Shown here: positions 25,742-34,585 of the stretch, piece after piece | How the letters are laid out: each line of letters starts with the position of its first letter | Position numbering within the stretch: position 1 is the stretch's first letter | Source of the DNA: Candidatus Jordarchaeales archaeon | GTDB lineage: Archaea > Asgardarchaeota > Jordiarchaeia > Jordiarchaeales > Freyrarchaeaceae | Assembly: GCA_038889235.1 (NCBI GenBank) | Contig: JAWAHN010000001.1 | Span: forward strand, 280,403-344,402 | Reading direction: 5' to 3' | Length of the DNA stretch: 64,000 nt | The notes under the pieces: generated by a model | Told to the model about the DNA's origin: nothing | The model's database searches: none | Seen by the model: only the letters and a program-made list of their open reading frames with translations | Program-made: the position numbers and the translations under genes

Positions 25742-26691
25742 ACAATAACACCATTCAATAAGTAAAATCGGAAAAATTAAAAATTTTCCGAAAAATTCCA
25801 ACATTAGAGAAAAGGTAACAGTCGAAAGTGGAGGAAGCAGTAGAAGAGCAACCCGGTAAAAGACGTTGAAAGCTCCGCGCTTTATCCAAGATTCCACTAG
25901 GCATGTTAGCGCAGTCCAAAGTGAGGAGAGACGGCTACTTATTAGTTCGAAAAATGCAGACAGAAGGCTGCGAAGTACAAGCCCGCTTTAAGGGGAAGGG
26001 TTGTAGCAGCATAAAAGGTGAGCTTAACGAAGAGAAATTCGAGAAAAATAAAGATCTCCCTGCAAAAACGTAAAGGCGTCCTCCAAGTTTAGTTTGCCCT
26101 TCTACAAGCCAAAGCAACATCAACAAGCATATGCTAACACGCGAAAACCCTTACGCATCCCCGGAAACCTGTTACGCATTAATCCCAAACATTCAGAAAA
26201 GAAAAAAGGGGCCTAGCTTCAGACACCACCGAGCGGCGAAGAGGAAGACACCGCCAAAAAGGGGGGACAGACGGTAAATAGCCAGAAAAGCTGCTGGGGA
26301 GCGGCCTCTCAAACAAAACCAGCTGACACTTTCCAGCCACCTGACGTCTAATGTCTGGCAGTAACCTTACACTTCCGTTGAGACGTATTTGAACCATTCA
26401 CAGGGACGCAAACGTCTCATATGAGAACGCTAATAGCGAATTACTCTGGTTCGTTTAACGGAAGAACAGAGCACTGCAAGCGTTCTCATAAACTGCCATG
26501 CAAAAATAGGAGGAAATTCCTCCATTTTTCGTTCACGCAATTTTTATCTCTCTTTGAACTTTTTTAAACGATTATGAACGTTTATTTTTTCTTTCTCGCC
26601 ATAGTTTCCCCGATTTATTTTAAACAATGAAAAATTTAAAAGAAATGTTTAAATATCAAATATATTTTTATATTAAAATTGGTGATAAAAA
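25742..26691. other. 950-bp intergenic region without a supported gene
   Basis: Only short, unconserved frames occur. The stretch 25800-26100 on the plus strand reads as a broken basic protein fragment (RRDGYLLVRKMQTEGCEV) without an identifiable family, perhaps old gene debris. The last 150 bp are very AT-rich and include TTTAAATATCAAATATATTT at 26648-26667, a likely core promoter for the surface protein at 26692. Confidence 0.4.
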
Positions 26692-27849
26692 ATGAAGAAA
26701 GGGAAAAGCCTAATGGCAACAGGCATCCTAACAGTACTAATCCTAGCAACACTATTAACAGCAACACTAGCAACCCCAATACTAGCAGCCACGAACCAGC
26801 CAACAACAAGCAAGATGTCCATATCAGACGATCTAAAAAAGATACTAGACGAGATACTAAACGAGATACAGCAAGGAAAAATAGTCACCAGTTATCTATC
26901 AATGAAGTTCGCCGAACGATGTGACGAAACGCTCAATGTCCTTCCAAAATGGAATATAACACCGCGAAACCTAGGCTTCGAATTCAGTATAAATCTGGCA
27001 CATATAATAGAGTTCAACTACAGTGACAACGACAAAAGCCTGAGCAGCAACGACACAATACTAAGAAAGATAGAACTTGAGAAAATAAACTGGGGGATAA
27101 TATATGATGTAAAAGAAATAGAAAATAGGGTCATTGTTACTCTAACAGGAACATATAATGAAAGCGGCCAAAAAATCCTTTGTTTAACAGTAAGGATTTA
27201 TGTTTATCTTAAGGACACTAATGTTACAGGTCCCAAATATTGGGCTGTGGTTCCAGGATTAAGGGCTGTTAAAATAGACATAGTAATCAACAAGTATGAG
27301 TGGGTGGATGGCAGCGGTGCGAGCAAGTTAGCTTTGGTTATGGTTTTGAAGTGTCACCAGTTTGAGAAAGAATACGAGTACAGATACAGGTTAGCGAATG
27401 GTACAACTTTCAGCGATGAAGACGCAATGTCCGGGTTTATCTTTCGGGCAGATAGGGACGAGGATGAAAGTGGTGAGGATGAAAGTGAGATAGGGCTTGT
27501 CAGGGCTACGAACGAACACGAGGTGAGGGCTAGGTTCAGATGGTTCAACTATGCCTTACGCCTTGACACCCAGGAAGAAGTTATCGGTGTGACCTCATAC
27601 TTTAACGTGACTGGAGACGGAATCGAACTGCAGCTTTGCGTTGACCACTTTGGAAATAGTAGTGTTTCGTTTGACCCGTACTTTGAAGTCTTAAGTGTGG
27701 AGAAAGGGCTCCCTGCTACCGGAACAATTCTGCTGCTTTTGCAGTACCAGTACGCTGTCAGGTCGGGTCAAGTAGTGGCGTTGGCGGGTGCTACTATGTT
27801 ACTGGTCGCCGGTGTTGCTGCAGCGCTTTACCTTAGAAAGCGGCACTAG
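26692..27849 (+). CDS. Secreted, C-terminally membrane-anchored surface protein, unknown
   Basis: The 385-residue protein has a signal peptide (MKKGKSLMATG then a long hydrophobic run to about residue 32, ATPILAATNQ). A large extracellular part is rich in beta-strand-like and N-glycosylation-like NxT/NxS sites, with an acidic DRDEDESGEDESE loop near 260. One C-terminal span (VVALAGATMLLVAGVAAALYL) is followed by RKRH. No known domain was seen. Base use is more AT-rich at the start than in its neighbours. The membrane-tethered regulator at 27922 follows 72 bp downstream, suggesting a linked function. Confidence 0.7.
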   Translation: MKKGKSLMATGILTVLILATLLTATLATPILAATNQPTTSKMSISDDLKKILDEILNEIQQGKIVTSYLSMKFAERCDETLNVLPKWNITPRNLGFEFSINLAHIIEFNYSDNDKSLSSNDTILRKIELEKINWGIIYDVKEIENRVIVTLTGTYNESGQKILCLTVRIYVYLKDTNVTGPKYWAVVPGLRAVKIDIVINKYEWVDGSGASKLALVMVLKCHQFEKEYEYRYRLANGTTFSDEDAMSGFIFRADRDEDESGEDESEIGLVRATNEHEVRARFRWFNYALRLDTQEEVIGVTSYFNVTGDGIELQLCVDHFGNSSVSFDPYFEVLSVEKGLPATGTILLLLQYQYAVRSGQVVALAGATMLLVAGVAAALYLRKRH

Positions 27850-27921
27850 CTGCCTCTACAGAAACGTATTTCCTCAACTTTTCTTATTTTTTATTTTGTC
27901 AATTTTTGGCGGGTGACTTGT

Positions 27922-28959
27922 TTGCGTGGCCTGAGGGTTGCCGTCTTGATTATTTTTGTTGGGATTATTGTGGCGGCTGTTCTGCCTTGCTGTGATGGGG
28001 TGATGGTTTCTCCAGTTTTAGGACAGGCTGTGGTTGAGGACAAATCCGTGTCGTATGAGTTCGGTGAGGAGAGGATTAGTGTCGTTCTGCTTGATGAGGG
28101 AGAAGCTATATTCAACATATTCCTGCGCGTGATTAATGTTGGTAGCGAAGATATTACGCTTTTGGGTTTTACTATTGAGCTGACCGATTGCTCAAACATT
28201 TCCGTCACGAATATTTCAGCTCCTCTTTACCCCTGTGAGCCCGAGTATAAAGTTAGACGCTATGACACTGTGATCTATGTTAACACGTCGATTCCACCGG
28301 GAGAGACGGGAGAATTCTTAGTCAGCTTCACCACCAGGCAGGTTGTCTCAAAAATCTTTGGTTATTTTCAGTTCCTGTTTAGTGAGAAGTTCGAGGTGAA
28401 CGTTGGAAGGTTTGTTCTTGAAGTTTGGCTCCCACCGGGATGCTTTCTCTATAGTGGCGGGATTGAACCCATAGTGCCTGCGCCTACTGACAACTTTACT
28501 GACGGGGAAAGGCTTGTTTTCAGGTGGGAGTACGAAAGAATAGAAGCGGGAGACTACGAAACATTTATTATACGTTACCTCCCTGCAGTCGCTGACGAGC
28601 CTAGCCTAATTGCCGTCTTTTTGCCCCTTCAAGTCCACTCCATGTGGGAATGGTGGATTTTAGCTGGAGGCTTGGCTGCTATGGCCGGCGTCACGCTCGA
28701 AGTCTTCATCTCTCGCAGAAAGGGGAGGAGGGTTTCCGAGGTCATTCTCCCACTGCTCAGCGACGCTGAAAGGGAGGTGCTAAAACTGCTTTCCGCTTCT
28801 GGGGGCGTGATGAGCCAGAAGGAAATAGAGAAAAGTACAGGGTTTAGTAAGGCCAAGGTAAGTGTGACTCTCAAATCGCTGGAAAAGAAGGGGTTGGTTG
28901 AAAAGGAGGCGAAAGGGCGGACAAAGATAGTTAGACTCACCAGCAAAGTAAAAGTATAG
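27922..28959 (+). CDS. Membrane-tethered winged-helix transcription regulator
   Basis: This protein of about 345 residues begins with a signal-anchor (VAVLIIFVGIIVAAVLP) and an extracellular beta-rich domain (about 30-230). A transmembrane span follows (WILAGGLAAMAGVTLEVFI), then basic residues and a cytoplasmic winged helix: LLSDAEREVLKLLSASGGVMSQKEIEKSTGFSKAKVSVTLKSLEKKGLVEKE. A single protein could thus sense outside and bind DNA inside. TTG 27922 lies five bases after GGGTGA and is preferred; GTG 27913 is the alternative. It probably senses or controls the surface protein upstream. Confidence 0.75.
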   Translation: MRGLRVAVLIIFVGIIVAAVLPCCDGVMVSPVLGQAVVEDKSVSYEFGEERISVVLLDEGEAIFNIFLRVINVGSEDITLLGFTIELTDCSNISVTNISAPLYPCEPEYKVRRYDTVIYVNTSIPPGETGEFLVSFTTRQVVSKIFGYFQFLFSEKFEVNVGRFVLEVWLPPGCFLYSGGIEPIVPAPTDNFTDGERLVFRWEYERIEAGDYETFIIRYLPAVADEPSLIAVFLPLQVHSMWEWWILAGGLAAMAGVTLEVFISRRKGRRVSEVILPLLSDAEREVLKLLSASGGVMSQKEIEKSTGFSKAKVSVTLKSLEKKGLVEKEAKGRTKIVRLTSKVKV

Positions 28960-29121
28960 GTTTGGATCTAAGCTTTGATGCAGCGTTCCAACCGAGCTTC
29001 GCCCTGCGGTTTTAATATGGTTCTCAGGGGGTAAGAGTTTTCGCAACAATCCACCAATAAATTTAAAAGTGTATCTTTGTCGTAGTGTTGACTGCCAACC
29101 GTTGAGAGGGGGGAGAAAGAT

Positions 29122-30177
29122 TTGGATTTTCTGTTAGCTGTTATCCTGCTAGTGATCGCAGGGTTAGCTGTTGGGTTTGCCAACGGGTTCTTTGGAGTTG
29201 GCGGTTGCTTCCTTATGATACCAGTTATGTACTACATTTTCGTGAGTCTAGGGGTTCCATCGGACTTAGCTATTAAGATGGCTTTTGGAACAAACATGGC
29301 GGTTGTCGTGCCGACAGCGGTCATGGGCGTGTGGACCCACAAAAAGCAGAAAGGAGAGTTCATACACGTCGGCGAGTGGAAGGACCTCATAGCAGGGGTG
29401 ACTGTGGGTAGCACTCTAGGTAGCATTGGGGCTTTCTTGGCTCCTGGTGAGCTTCTGAAGTTCCTTTTCGGTCTTTTCTGCCTCATAGGGGCATACAGGT
29501 TCATGACGGCCAGACCGAAGCCCATAGAGGAAATGCCTAGACAGCACAGCACGCTGAAAGCGGCGGTTAGCGGCTTCATCGGCGGAGGAACAGCCCAGTT
29601 CCTGGGGATAGGTGGCGGTTTGGTCTACCTCATAATACTGAACATGGTACTGGACATGCCCATTCATGGAGCTATAGCAATGTCCCTCGCAACGATGATC
29701 TTCGGCTCAGGAGCCGGGGCAACTGTATTTGCGGTGCTGGGCTCAACCATACCATGGACTGTGGTTTACCTCCCAGATCCACTAAGCACTCTAGTACCGA
29801 GACTAAGTTTCCAATGGACGCTGTCCACACTGAACAGCCTAGTTCCCGGAATTGCAGCACTCTACTGGACGGACGTGATGCTCACGTACTTTAACCCCGT
29901 GCTACACCATGTGTTGAGGATAAGCTCCGTGCTGGGCGTCGCACCAATAATTAACCAGCTTAACCCCTTAAAGATAGCACCCCCGCTATCGGTGGGATTC
30001 GTTAACCTAGTGGCGTTCGCGGCACTAGCGGCCACCAGCATACCAATGTCGAGGGTGGGAGCACGGGCAGCTCACAGGGTCTCACCGAAGAGGATGGGCA
30101 TACTTCTAGCAATGGTTTACGTCTATGTCGGGCTGAAACTAATGGGAGTCTTCTCGCTGCTAGGACTACCAATCTAG
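29122..30177 (+). CDS. TauE/SafE-family anion permease
   Basis: The protein has 351 residues with about eight membrane spans. The duplicated family signature is visible: VGFANGFFGVGGCFLMIPVMYY near residue 15, and GFIGGGTAQFLGIGGGLVYLIIL near 155. The family exports sulfite, sulfoacetate or other small anions, or imports sulfur compounds. TTG 29122 follows GAGGGGGGAG. It stands alone after the regulator, so the substrate is not indicated by context. Confidence 0.85.
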   Translation: MDFLLAVILLVIAGLAVGFANGFFGVGGCFLMIPVMYYIFVSLGVPSDLAIKMAFGTNMAVVVPTAVMGVWTHKKQKGEFIHVGEWKDLIAGVTVGSTLGSIGAFLAPGELLKFLFGLFCLIGAYRFMTARPKPIEEMPRQHSTLKAAVSGFIGGGTAQFLGIGGGLVYLIILNMVLDMPIHGAIAMSLATMIFGSGAGATVFAVLGSTIPWTVVYLPDPLSTLVPRLSFQWTLSTLNSLVPGIAALYWTDVMLTYFNPVLHHVLRISSVLGVAPIINQLNPLKIAPPLSVGFVNLVAFAALAATSIPMSRVGARAAHRVSPKRMGILLAMVYVYVGLKLMGVFSLLGLPI

Positions 30178-30236
30178 CATCCTTTTTTATTTTGAAGATA
30201 AACCCGGTCTGTAGAGCGGAGTTTCCTAATTTAAGC

Positions 30237-30690
30237 TTAGTTTATGCTCAAAAAAGGATTGCTGAACAGTTCGTCTACTAGGCGTTTGCACAAGTCGAGT
30301 GTTTCTCTCGCCGGTCTGAGCGCTTCTTCAGCGTCCTCCTACTGAAGATTTTCCGATGACGGTTTAAGTTCTGACTCGTAACCTTACATCACTGGCACCT
30401 CGCTAGGTCTGACGATATCGCCGAGAGAGGTAGGGATCTTCGATGGGAACCACTCCGGCGTCTTGCTTTCTATCAAGTGGAGAGCGTCTCCGACATCGTT
30501 CCGTTTAGGGGGTTACGGCGAACACCCTCAACATGGCTTTCAGGCTTAGTTCAACGCGTTCCTGGGCGCGCCTCACAGTCATAGCGTAATCCCCATCCAA
30601 GGAAGCATTTCCAGACCCGGAAAAGACACCTCTGAGCTTTCTTCGAGTAGTCTTTGTCCACGGCTTCGATGTTCAAGGCTCTACAACTCC
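30237..30690 (-). pseudogene. Decayed HEPN-domain gene
   Basis: On the minus strand these pieces of a HEPN protein follow one another across frameshifts: VDKDYSKKAQRCLFRV, RRAQERVELSLKAMLRVFAV, PPKRNDVGDALHLIESKTPEWFPSKIP, YESELKPSSENL and EDAEEALRPARETLDLCKRLVDEL, ending at TAA (30239-30237). The RRAQERVELSLKA block is the typical second helix of archaeal HEPN proteins. HEPN proteins are RNases or RNase relatives paired with MNT nucleotidyltransferases as toxin-antitoxin systems. A remnant of the partner lies upstream. Confidence 0.75.
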
Positions 30691-31060
30691 TCTGCTTTAA
30701 CATCCGGTTTAAACACCCAGAAGCCGCCCAGACCTCCCTAGCCCCCAGCTCCTCAAGTCTCCTCTTCAGTTTTTCGAGCTCACTCCTCAGGCGCCCCTTT
30801 GTCGTTAGAGTATTCACACGTGCTGGGTAAATGTCGAGCGAGATCAGCGGGTGGGATTTCAGCTCCTCGCTTAACATGTGCTCTTGTATCACGAGGGCCC
30901 ACCCATACCTGGAAGTGAAAGCTGAGTACTCCTCGCCTTTTTTTCAGTCTTCCCCTCGCACCGTCCGGGAGCAGGTCCTCTCGAGGCCATGCCGCTGACG
31001 TGCTGTAAAATTATGAGGCCGTCTATGTCACTTTCTGGGTCACCCTAGCAAGCCAAAAAC
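30690..31060 (-). pseudogene. Decayed MNT-type nucleotidyltransferase gene
   Basis: Upstream of the HEPN remnant, the minus strand encodes fragments in shifting frames: DPESDIDGLIIL resembles the SDIDL core of minimal nucleotidyltransferases, and LSEELKSHPLISLDIYPAR followed by RSELEKLKRRLEELGAREVW resembles their C-terminal part (erased -RLKELGARRVW-). Stop codons and frameshifts interrupt it. Order and orientation fit an MNT antitoxin ahead of a HEPN toxin. The left boundary is approximate. Confidence 0.6.
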
Positions 31061-31189
31061 GGCGCCATTTGACAGGTTTTTAGAGTTCTCCCCTTAAAAG
31101 GGGAACGTATTTTCTTGACTAAGCGTCACTCAGGTGGGGACGCCACGTAAACCACCACTCTACGAGTTAGCGTGGTTTTAAGAGGGGGG

Positions 31190-31783
31190 TTAAAAGTTAG
31201 TTTTCAGCTTGTAATATTTTTCCTTCGTGGCGCACGGTATGCAGAGGCGTCTACCGTTCACGCTTAACGTCAAAGTTTCCATCGTCAGTTCCCCGCACTC
31301 GTCGCAAGCTACCGAGTTTCTTATTTGGGCTTGTGGGGGGATCTCAACGATCACTCTCTGTATCTTGAATAGATCCTCGTCCCGTATCCTTTCTATCGCT
31401 TCCAAGGCTCCCTTTCTTGCTTCTTTATCTTGGCTGAAGAATCCTTTGTCTGAAAGAGCGCTGAGGAGCTTTTGTCTACCTTCTTGCGTGAGGACCAGCC
31501 TGTAGGCTTCCCCGGTTTTCCTAGAGTAGAACGTTGCAGCCATTTTACCGTACATTTTGACGAAAAGGTTCCCCTTACCTAGTGACGCGCCGACCACGAC
31601 TTGTATTCCGTCGACGGCGCAGCTGTCGTTTTCCACTATGGCCACTATCTCTTCATCTTCTGACCTACTGGATCCTAGGAGCTTTAGGGCTGCGAGCCCC
31701 ATCTTGACCCCTATAATTAGCCCGGGGCATATGTGGCCGTGGAAGCGTTCAGCCTCGGCTAGCGCTTCTAGAAAGCGGTGCAT
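31190..31783 (-). CDS. FmdE-family protein with C-terminal zinc ribbon
   Basis: ATG 31783 with GGAGGG upstream gives 197 residues; the frame is open further upstream but without support. The FmdE/GSU signature is AERFHGHICPGLIIGVKMGLAAL, then IVENDSCAVDGIQVVVGASLGKGNL. The C-terminal CDECGELTMETLTLSVNGRRLCIPC is a zinc ribbon. The family is named after subunit E of molybdenum formylmethanofuran dehydrogenase, but many members lie elsewhere and their role is unclear. The conserved His-Cys pair may bind metal. It is divergent from icd (186 bp between starts). Confidence 0.82.
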   Translation of the reverse strand: MHRFLEALAEAERFHGHICPGLIIGVKMGLAALKLLGSSRSEDEEIVAIVENDSCAVDGIQVVVGASLGKGNLFVKMYGKMAATFYSRKTGEAYRLVLTQEGRQKLLSALSDKGFFSQDKEARKGALEAIERIRDEDLFKIQRVIVEIPPQAQIRNSVACDECGELTMETLTLSVNGRRLCIPCATKEKYYKLKTNF

Positions 31784-31969
31784 GCAAATCCCTCCGCTAA
31801 GGGGAACAGTGGCGTTGAAGCCAGAAATAGCTTCCGCTTGTCTCGAGCAAAGTGAAGGAGCCAGAGTTAGGTTAATAACACTTCTTTTACCTATTGGTAG
31901 CCTCGCTGGCTGAACTGTGGAAAACGCTTTATGTTCCAGGAGAAGCGAGGCACTCTGGAGGGATTCCGG

Positions 31970-33196
31970 TTGGAGAAAATACAAATGGACAAGCCCCTGG
32001 TTGAGCTTGACGGAGACGAGATGGCCAGGGTTATGTGGGCTCTAGTCAAGGAGAATCTGATACAGCCATACGTTGACCTAAAAACGGAGTACTACGACCT
32101 TCACATCAAACGTAGAGATGAAACGAATGACGCGATTACCGTGCGCGCTGCGGAAGCCATAAAGAGGTGGGGCGTCGGCGTCAAGTGCGCCACGATAACA
32201 CCTAACGTCGAGAGAGTTAAAGAGTATGGTCTTAAAAGAGAGTGGAGGAGCCCTAACGCGACGATAAGGGAGATACTTGACGGAACCCTGTTCAGGTCGC
32301 CGATAATTATCAGGAACATTGCCCCCGCCGTAAGGTTCTGGAGGAAGCCCATAGTCGTCGCCAGACACGCTTACGGAGACATATACTCCGGCGTAGGGCT
32401 AAGGTTTGAGGAGGCCGGTGAAGCCGAGATAGTTTACAGGTCTGCTTCCGGCTCAGAAGTCAGAGTAAAGCTTCCACCGCTCAAGGGGCCCGGAGTTCTT
32501 CAAGCATACCACAACCTGGATGCATCCATAGAAAGCTTCGCGAGAGCCTCCTTCAAGTACGCTCTCATAAACGGGTTAGACCTCTGGTTCGCAGCGAAAG
32601 AAACCATATCAAAAGTCTACGACTCTAGGTTTAAGGAGATTTTCGCCAGGGTCTACGAGGAAGAGTTTAAGGAGGAGTTTCAGAGGAGGGGGCTCAACTA
32701 CGAGTACTACTTGATAGACGACGCTTACTCTAGGGCCATGAGGTCGGAGGGGGGCTTCGTCTGGGCGACGAAAAACTATGATGGAGACGTGGTCTCCGAC
32801 ATGGTCGCTTCAGCCTTCACTGGAACGCTCGCCTTAATGACCTCCGAGCTACTATCGCCGGAAGGATACTACATGGCTGAGGCGGCCCACGGAACAGTTC
32901 AGAAACACTACTACAAGTATTTGAAGGGAGAAAAAACCTCCACGAACCCAACAGCAATAATATTCGCTTGGGCAAGAGGGCTCAAGGAAAGGGGCAGAAG
33001 AGATGGGATAACGGAGCTTGTCGCTTTCTCGGAGAAGCTAGAGGAAGCGGTCAGGAGGACCATAGAAGAGGACAAGGTGATGACCCAAGACGTCGCAAGG
33101 GTAGCAGAGCCTCCAGTAAACGCTGTGGTGACAACAGAGCAGTTCATCGAAGCGGTCAAAAGAAACCTAGAAAAAATACTTGAAAAAACAACGTAG
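31970..33196 (+). CDS. icd: NADP-dependent isocitrate dehydrogenase, type II (homodimeric) subfamily
   Basis: TTG 31970 with GGAGGG seven bases upstream gives 408 residues starting LEKIQMDKPLVELDGDEMARVMW, which aligns with Thermotoga and eukaryotic type II enzymes. The isocitrate-binding RSPNATIREILDGTLFR, the Lys/Asp metal residues in LIDDAYSRAMRSEGGFVWATKNYDGDVVSDM and the coenzyme loop EAAHGTVQKHYYKYLKGEKTSTNPTA are complete. It makes 2-oxoglutarate from isocitrate. Many archaea carry type I enzymes instead, so the type suggests exchange with bacteria or an old split. Confidence 0.93.
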   Translation: MEKIQMDKPLVELDGDEMARVMWALVKENLIQPYVDLKTEYYDLHIKRRDETNDAITVRAAEAIKRWGVGVKCATITPNVERVKEYGLKREWRSPNATIREILDGTLFRSPIIIRNIAPAVRFWRKPIVVARHAYGDIYSGVGLRFEEAGEAEIVYRSASGSEVRVKLPPLKGPGVLQAYHNLDASIESFARASFKYALINGLDLWFAAKETISKVYDSRFKEIFARVYEEEFKEEFQRRGLNYEYYLIDDAYSRAMRSEGGFVWATKNYDGDVVSDMVASAFTGTLALMTSELLSPEGYYMAEAAHGTVQKHYYKYLKGEKTSTNPTAIIFAWARGLKERGRRDGITELVAFSEKLEEAVRRTIEEDKVMTQDVARVAEPPVNAVVTTEQFIEAVKRNLEKILEKTT

Positions 33197-33727
33197 AACG
33201 TCTCCCTCCCGAAAAGGGCACCCACGTGAAAACAAAACAGAGTCTAAAAAAGAGACGATTTGAACTTAAATTTAAAGCACCCTGAGAAATAGGGCACCAG
33301 CAAGCTTCCTCAGGTAAGAAGGAGGAAGCCTGTCCCCTAGGCACTGCGAGTTAAATCCCACTTCGAGGCTAAGCCTAGCACTATTCGTATTTTAATTTCG
33401 GCAGCACCTTAGAGAAAAGAGGGTAGACAAAGCGAGGGTATACGTGCACCTCTAATTGTATTGCATTTAAAAATTCGAGTTTTATGATTATGCAAAGTTA
33501 ATAAAATAACACTGAAATAAGGAAAGTGTTCTCTTTAATTTCTCTACATTTTTCATATTAATTTTAATTTTGTATTTAGTTTTGTAATGTAAAAACCTTT
33601 ATTAATTTGCGTTTTAATTTTTGTGAAAAATTCAATATTTGGCGTTCACACATGGAAAAAATTTAAAAAATCGTACAACGGTAAGCTATTAATTGGATGT
33701 CCGTTTCGCTTGTTGGGAGGGTGGTGG
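33197..33727. other. Intergenic region with a hairpin and AT-rich promoter DNA
   Basis: GCTTCCTC (33304-33311) pairs with GAGGAAGC (33322-33329), a perfect 8-bp stem with a 10-base loop. From 33440 to 33650 the DNA is very AT-rich and probably holds the promoter of the gene at 33728. No gene is supported; the in-frame extension upstream of 33728 lies in this AT-rich part. Confidence 0.45.
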
Positions 33728-34585
33728 TTGGTGCGGTTTAAAATTAATGCTGAGTGCAGGTATTGTGGTGGCACTATAAGCCATGAGGTGGAGCTTGAAG
33801 GGGAAGTGCTTTCCTGGTTTAAAAGCCAGCTTAATGTTGCCGGTGTTGCCCCTGTTAGCATTGATCACGGTGACCACATCTTTATAGTTTATGTTGATGC
33901 ACATGGCCGCGCGAGGGCAAGTTATGCTTACCCTGTCGTCAGCAAAAAAGTTGAGGGGGAGAAGTGGACTCCTGTGGGCGGCGTTGCCTTAATGGAGACT
34001 AACGTGAACGTGCTTTTTGCCGACTATGACGAGAAAACTTACTGTGCGTCTTACTGGAAGGAGAACCTTGACCCCGGGGAGATTTTACCCTATGCAGATG
34101 AGACAAAATTTGTTAGCTTGGAGGGAAGAGAGTTTTGGATTTTTGCGGCGCAGAGTAACAGGATGATAGTTGCTAGGGAGGTTGGGTGGAGTAGGGGGTT
34201 CTTCCAGTCGCTTCAGGAGTTTTTCTCGCAGGCATCGCATGTTGAGCCAAAAATTGTTAGGAGTGCTACGATTCAGGCTATACTGGTCTCGGTGGTCTCG
34301 AATCCTTCGTCTTATACGCCTAACTCGTCAACCATATTCGCTGATCTAGAGAAGAAGGTTGTTTTAACGAGGGCGGCTAGGATGCTCTTCGCCGGCGAGC
34401 ACGGCTTCGAACGTGAGCTTCTCTCGTTCCTAAACGAGCTTCAGAACTACAATACCCTCGGAGAAGCCATACTTTCGTCCACCCCGAGCCAGGTGGCTCT
34501 GCTGGTTAAGTACTATAGGACATTGAAGAACACTGGGGTCATTAAAGTCGGAGAGGGGGAACGTGAGTCTCGAGGGGAAAGTTAA
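33728..34585 (+). CDS. Hypothetical protein with N-terminal zinc-binding-like motif
   Basis: TTG 33728 (or GTG 33731) follows GGGAGGGTGG, giving about 285 residues. A CRYCGGTISHEVELEG start looks like half of a zinc ribbon; a segment VSIDHGDHIFIVYVDAHGRARASYAY near residue 45 is reminiscent of archaeal proteins of unknown function that handle membranes or fusion. The second half is helical (FQSLQEFFSQASHVEP, ARMLFAGEHGFERELLSFLNEL). No family was recognised. Its end overlaps the methyltransferase start by 23 bases, so the two are co-translated. Confidence 0.65.
   Translation: MVRFKINAECRYCGGTISHEVELEGEVLSWFKSQLNVAGVAPVSIDHGDHIFIVYVDAHGRARASYAYPVVSKKVEGEKWTPVGGVALMETNVNVLFADYDEKTYCASYWKENLDPGEILPYADETKFVSLEGREFWIFAAQSNRMIVAREVGWSRGFFQSLQEFFSQASHVEPKIVRSATIQAILVSVVSNPSSYTPNSSTIFADLEKKVVLTRAARMLFAGEHGFERELLSFLNELQNYNTLGEAILSSTPSQVALLVKYYRTLKNTGVIKVGEGERESRGES

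Noticed and set aside
26679..26924. Asn/Thr-rich frame overlapping the surface-protein start
   Set aside because: It is a second frame of the signal-peptide region; the real frame has a signal peptide and continues for 385 codons.
33197..33340. Hairpin after icd as an intrinsic terminator
   Set aside because: No T-run follows the stem, and it lies more than 100 bp after the stop codon.
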